DNA from: an uncultured Lutibacter sp.
GTDB lineage: Bacteria > Bacteroidota > Bacteroidia > Flavobacteriales > Flavobacteriaceae
DNA: 9,896 nucleotides
Direction: 5' to 3'
Assembly (NCBI GenBank): GCA_913061425.1
Contig: CAJXUO010000021.1
Location: forward strand, 1 to 9,896
Shown here: positions 8,133 through 9,896 of the stretch, piece by piece
Layout: every line of letters begins with the position of its first letter
Numbering within the stretch: the stretch's first letter is position 1
Made by a program: the position numbers and the translations under genes
Notes under the pieces: generated by a model
What the model was told of the DNA's origin: nothing
What the model saw: only the letters and a program-made list of their open reading frames with translations
Databases searched by the model: none

Positions 8133-8140
8133 TATATTTG
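8133..8140 (+). promoter_or_regulatory. Putative -7 element for the metal-efflux unit (TATATTTG)
   Basis: TATATTTG matches TAnnTTTG. A TTTG at 8104-8107 could serve as the -33 box, but the 25-nt spacing is longer than the usual 19 or so. Transcription would start near 8144-8148, which coincides with the CTG codon proposed as an upstream start (8146). Confidence 0.45.
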
Positions 8141-8145
8141 TTACT

Positions 8146-8196
8146 CTGAAATTAATTACTTCCATATCATTATCTTTTTTATTCCTTACTCAAGGA
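8146..8196 (+). other. In-frame signal-peptide-like extension of the His-rich gene, possible CTG start
   Basis: The frame of the ATG at 8197 stays open upstream to a TAA at 8122-8124. From CTG 8146 it reads (M)KLITSISLSFLFLTQG and runs into the annotated Met. This has the basic N-terminus, hydrophobic core and polar end of a signal peptide. No ATG, GTG or TTG lies between the stop and 8197, so CTG is the only near-cognate start that captures the lysine. T-rich DNA readily encodes hydrophobic runs, so chance is not excluded. Confidence 0.45.
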
Positions 8197-8541
8197 ATGA
8201 GCATTAATATGAATTTATGTGAGCAAATAGAGCATTTTTCAAATTTCATATCACATTACCAAGTTCATAAAGAATATGGTGGTGATTCTTTTTATGAATA
8301 TGCAGTAGAAGAGTTATTTAGTAAAAACGGAGATATTGACGCGCACCACAATGGTTCGCATGAAGATAATACCCCAATTCACTCGCATAATCAATGTTTT
8401 CACCCATCAGTTTTTATGACAACTTCTGATAGTGTTGCAATAAGTACGTTTATAAAGAAAGAAAGAAAACAACACACCTACTACCAATTTCAATTTAATT
8501 CCCGATATCTGGAATCTCTTTTCCAGCCACCGCAAGCATAA
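8197..8541 (+). CDS. Small His-rich protein preceding a metal-efflux pump (function unknown)
   Basis: At least 114 residues from the first ATG; a CTG start at 8146 would add 17 residues resembling a signal peptide. The protein is polar and His-rich, especially DAHHNGSHE to HSHNQCFHP (residues 48-70, six His and Cys67), which suggests metal binding. It has an amphipathic start (EQIEHFSNFISHYQVHKEYGGDSFYEYAVEEL) and ends ESLFQPPQA. From memory, short proteins with a YGDxF segment and a FQPP tail occur just before CzcA/CusA pumps in Flavobacteriia; this is recollection, not a search. It lies 114 nt before the RND gene with no terminator between, so co-transcription is likely. A periplasmic metal-binding or sensing accessory is the best guess; no enzymatic motif is visible. 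Confidence 0.75.
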   Translation: MSINMNLCEQIEHFSNFISHYQVHKEYGGDSFYEYAVEELFSKNGDIDAHHNGSHEDNTPIHSHNQCFHPSVFMTTSDSVAISTFIKKERKQHTYYQFQFNSRYLESLFQPPQA

Positions 8542-8605
8542 TTTAGTTTTATAGGACAACTCTATCCTGTTTTGACATTTTCTAATATAGAAAACTCAAG
8601 TAGCC

Positions 8606-8623
8606 TCTCTTTTATAAAAGAGA
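8606..8623. promoter_or_regulatory. 18-bp perfect palindrome between the His-rich gene and the RND pump
   Basis: TCTCTTTTATAAAAGAGA is its own reverse complement, with no central spacer, and lies 32 nt upstream of the RND start codon. No T-run follows, and a stem with a zero-nt loop is a poor hairpin, so a protein-binding site is as plausible as an RNA element. Nothing else in the 114-nt gap is recognisable; there is no TAnnTTTG element here. Confidence 0.4.
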
Positions 8624-8655
8624 ACAATTATTATTAACTGAATTATTATTTATTT

Positions 8656-9896
8656 ATGCTTAACAAAATTATTAAGTATTCCATAACCCATAAATTGGTT
8701 ATAGGATTACTCACATTTGCATTAATTATCACAGGAATTTATTCATTAAAACAACTTCCTGTAGATGCAGTACCAGACATTACCAACAATCAAGTGCAGG
8801 TCATTACCAATTCACCAACACTTGCTGCGCAAGAGGTAGAACGCTTAATTACTTTTCCCATTGAACTCACAATGGCTACTATACCACAGATAGATGAAAT
8901 TAGGTCGTTTTCTCGATTTGGATTATCTGTAGTTACTATAGTTTTTGAAGAAGATGTTGATGTGTATTGGGCACGACAACAAGTTAATGAACGTCTTGCA
9001 GATGCACAATCCAAAATACCTGAAGGTATAGGCAAACCAGGAATTGCACCATTAACCACAGGTTTAGGTGAAATTTATCAATATGTTGTTACTACGAAAC
9101 CAGGATATGAAGATAAATACGACGCTGTTGAATTAAGAACCATACAAGATTGGCTTGTTAAAAGACAACTTTTGGGCACAAAAGGAATTGCAGACGTTAG
9201 TAGTTTTGGCGGTTATTTAAAACAATATGAAGTCGCCATTCGTCCTGAGCGCTTAAACGCGATGCAAGTTACAATTTCTGAAATTTTTAATGCTTTAGAA
9301 GCGAACAACCAAAATACTGGAGGCGCATACATTGAAAAAAACAATAAAGCCTTATTTATAAGAAGTGAAGGACTAGTAGGCTCTATTAAAGACATTGAAA
9401 ACATTCTTGTAAAACAAACAGTAGAAGGTAATCCTATTTTAATAAGCGATGTAGCAAATGTGCAAACAGGTACTGCAACACGTTATGGAGCAACAACTAA
9501 AAATGGAGGAGGCGAGGTAGTTAGTGCTATTGTAATGATGTTAAAAGGCGCTAATTCTGCACAAGTTATAACAGATGTGAAAGATAAAATAGAGGCTATT
9601 AGTAAAACATTACCTGAAGGCGTTGTTATTGAACCTTTTTTAGATAGAACAAAGTTGGTTGATAGTGCAATCAATACAGTAACTACAAACCTTGTTGAAG
9701 GCGCGCTTATTGTTATTTTTATTTTACTTTTATTATTAGGGAATTGGCGAGCAGGATTAATTACAGCCTCTGTAATACCATTAGCATTATTGTTTGCCTT
9801 TAGTATGATGCACCTTTTTGGTGTTTCTGCAAATTTAATGAGCTTAGGAGCTATTGACTTTGGATTAATAGTAGACGGAGCAGTCATTATAGTTGA
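8656..9896 (+). CDS. czcA: CzcA/CusA-family heavy-metal efflux RND transporter, N-terminal part
   Basis: The frame runs off the right edge; 413 of roughly 1,000 or more residues are present. An in-frame TAA at 8635-8637 supports the ATG at 8656. Transmembrane helix 1 (13-31) is followed by QLPVDAVPDITNNQVQV, typical of RND pumps. The periplasmic porter region includes ERLITFPIE, ARQQVNERL, GGYLKQYEV and ISDVANVQTG. Helices 2 to 4 begin near 344. Helix 4 carries GAIDFGLIVDGAVIIV with Asp401 and Asp407, at the positions of the proton-relay Asp402 and Asp408 of Cupriavidus CzcA. The DFG and DGA forms fit divalent-cation pumps (Zn, Co, Cd, Ni) better than Cu/Ag CusA proteins, which have an AIG/VDAA form. 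Membrane-fusion and outer-membrane partners are expected downstream. The symbol denotes the family; the metal is inferred. Confidence 0.94.
   Translation, partial: MLNKIIKYSITHKLVIGLLTFALIITGIYSLKQLPVDAVPDITNNQVQVITNSPTLAAQEVERLITFPIELTMATIPQIDEIRSFSRFGLSVVTIVFEEDVDVYWARQQVNERLADAQSKIPEGIGKPGIAPLTTGLGEIYQYVVTTKPGYEDKYDAVELRTIQDWLVKRQLLGTKGIADVSSFGGYLKQYEVAIRPERLNAMQVTISEIFNALEANNQNTGGAYIEKNNKALFIRSEGLVGSIKDIENILVKQTVEGNPILISDVANVQTGTATRYGATTKNGGGEVVSAIVMMLKGANSAQVITDVKDKIEAISKTLPEGVVIEPFLDRTKLVDSAINTVTTNLVEGALIVIFILLLLLGNWRAGLITASVIPLALLFAFSMMHLFGVSANLMSLGAIDFGLIVDGAVIIV

Noticed and set aside
8549..8570. AGGA...TCCT inverted repeat followed by GTTTTG as a terminator after the His-rich gene
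   Set aside because: Arms are only 4 bp with a loop of about 8 nt and the T-run is broken; it is too weak to separate the gene from the pump.
8790..9059. Antisense open frame of 89 codons within the RND gene
   Set aside because: Same reason: it mirrors conserved coding sequence of the porter domain.
9483..9887. Antisense open frame of 134 codons within the RND gene
   Set aside because: The sense strand carries unmistakable RND motifs throughout; the antisense product has no recognisable features.

Overview
The window looks like a chromosomal segment of a marine-type Flavobacteriaceae (Bacteroidota). It is strongly AT-rich. Start codons lack a Shine-Dalgarno sequence and are preceded by A/T-rich tracts. 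Matches to the Bacteroidota -7 promoter element TAnnTTTG sit just upstream of transcription units. The gene families also fit: FecR with DUF4974, a TonB-dependent receptor with an N-terminal STN domain, and a CzcA-type efflux pump preceded by a small His-rich protein. Genus-level identity cannot be fixed from the sequence alone.

Layout. (1) 1-3161, plus strand: the 3' part of a FecR-family anti-sigma factor overlaps by 4 nt (ATGA) an 853-residue TonB-dependent outer-membrane receptor. This is a cell-surface signalling and uptake pair; its ECF sigma factor probably lies to the left of the window. (2) 3214-4353, minus strand: holB (DNA polymerase III delta'), convergent with the receptor and divergent from pgk. 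(3) 4464-6706, plus strand: pgk (phosphoglycerate kinase) and a Tas-type aldo/keto reductase 14 nt apart, closed by an intrinsic terminator at 6738-6771. (4) 6974-7900, plus strand: a secreted protein made of two tandem NTF2/SnoaL-like domains, with a long leader carrying a perfect 10-bp hairpin and followed by a strong terminator at 7935-7965. (5) 8197 (possibly 8146)-9896, plus strand: a small His-rich protein followed by a CzcA/CusA-family heavy-metal RND pump that runs off the right edge. The two look like the start of a metal-efflux operon.

Most of the window is ordinary housekeeping and envelope content. No phage, insertion sequence, CRISPR array, rRNA or tRNA was seen. The points most worth a second look are: the probable non-ATG (CTG) start giving the small His-rich protein a signal peptide; that protein's likely role as a metal-binding partner of the efflux pump; the hairpin with an embedded 19-codon frame in the leader of the NTF2-like gene; the internal duplication in that protein; and the near-zero leader predicted for holB.
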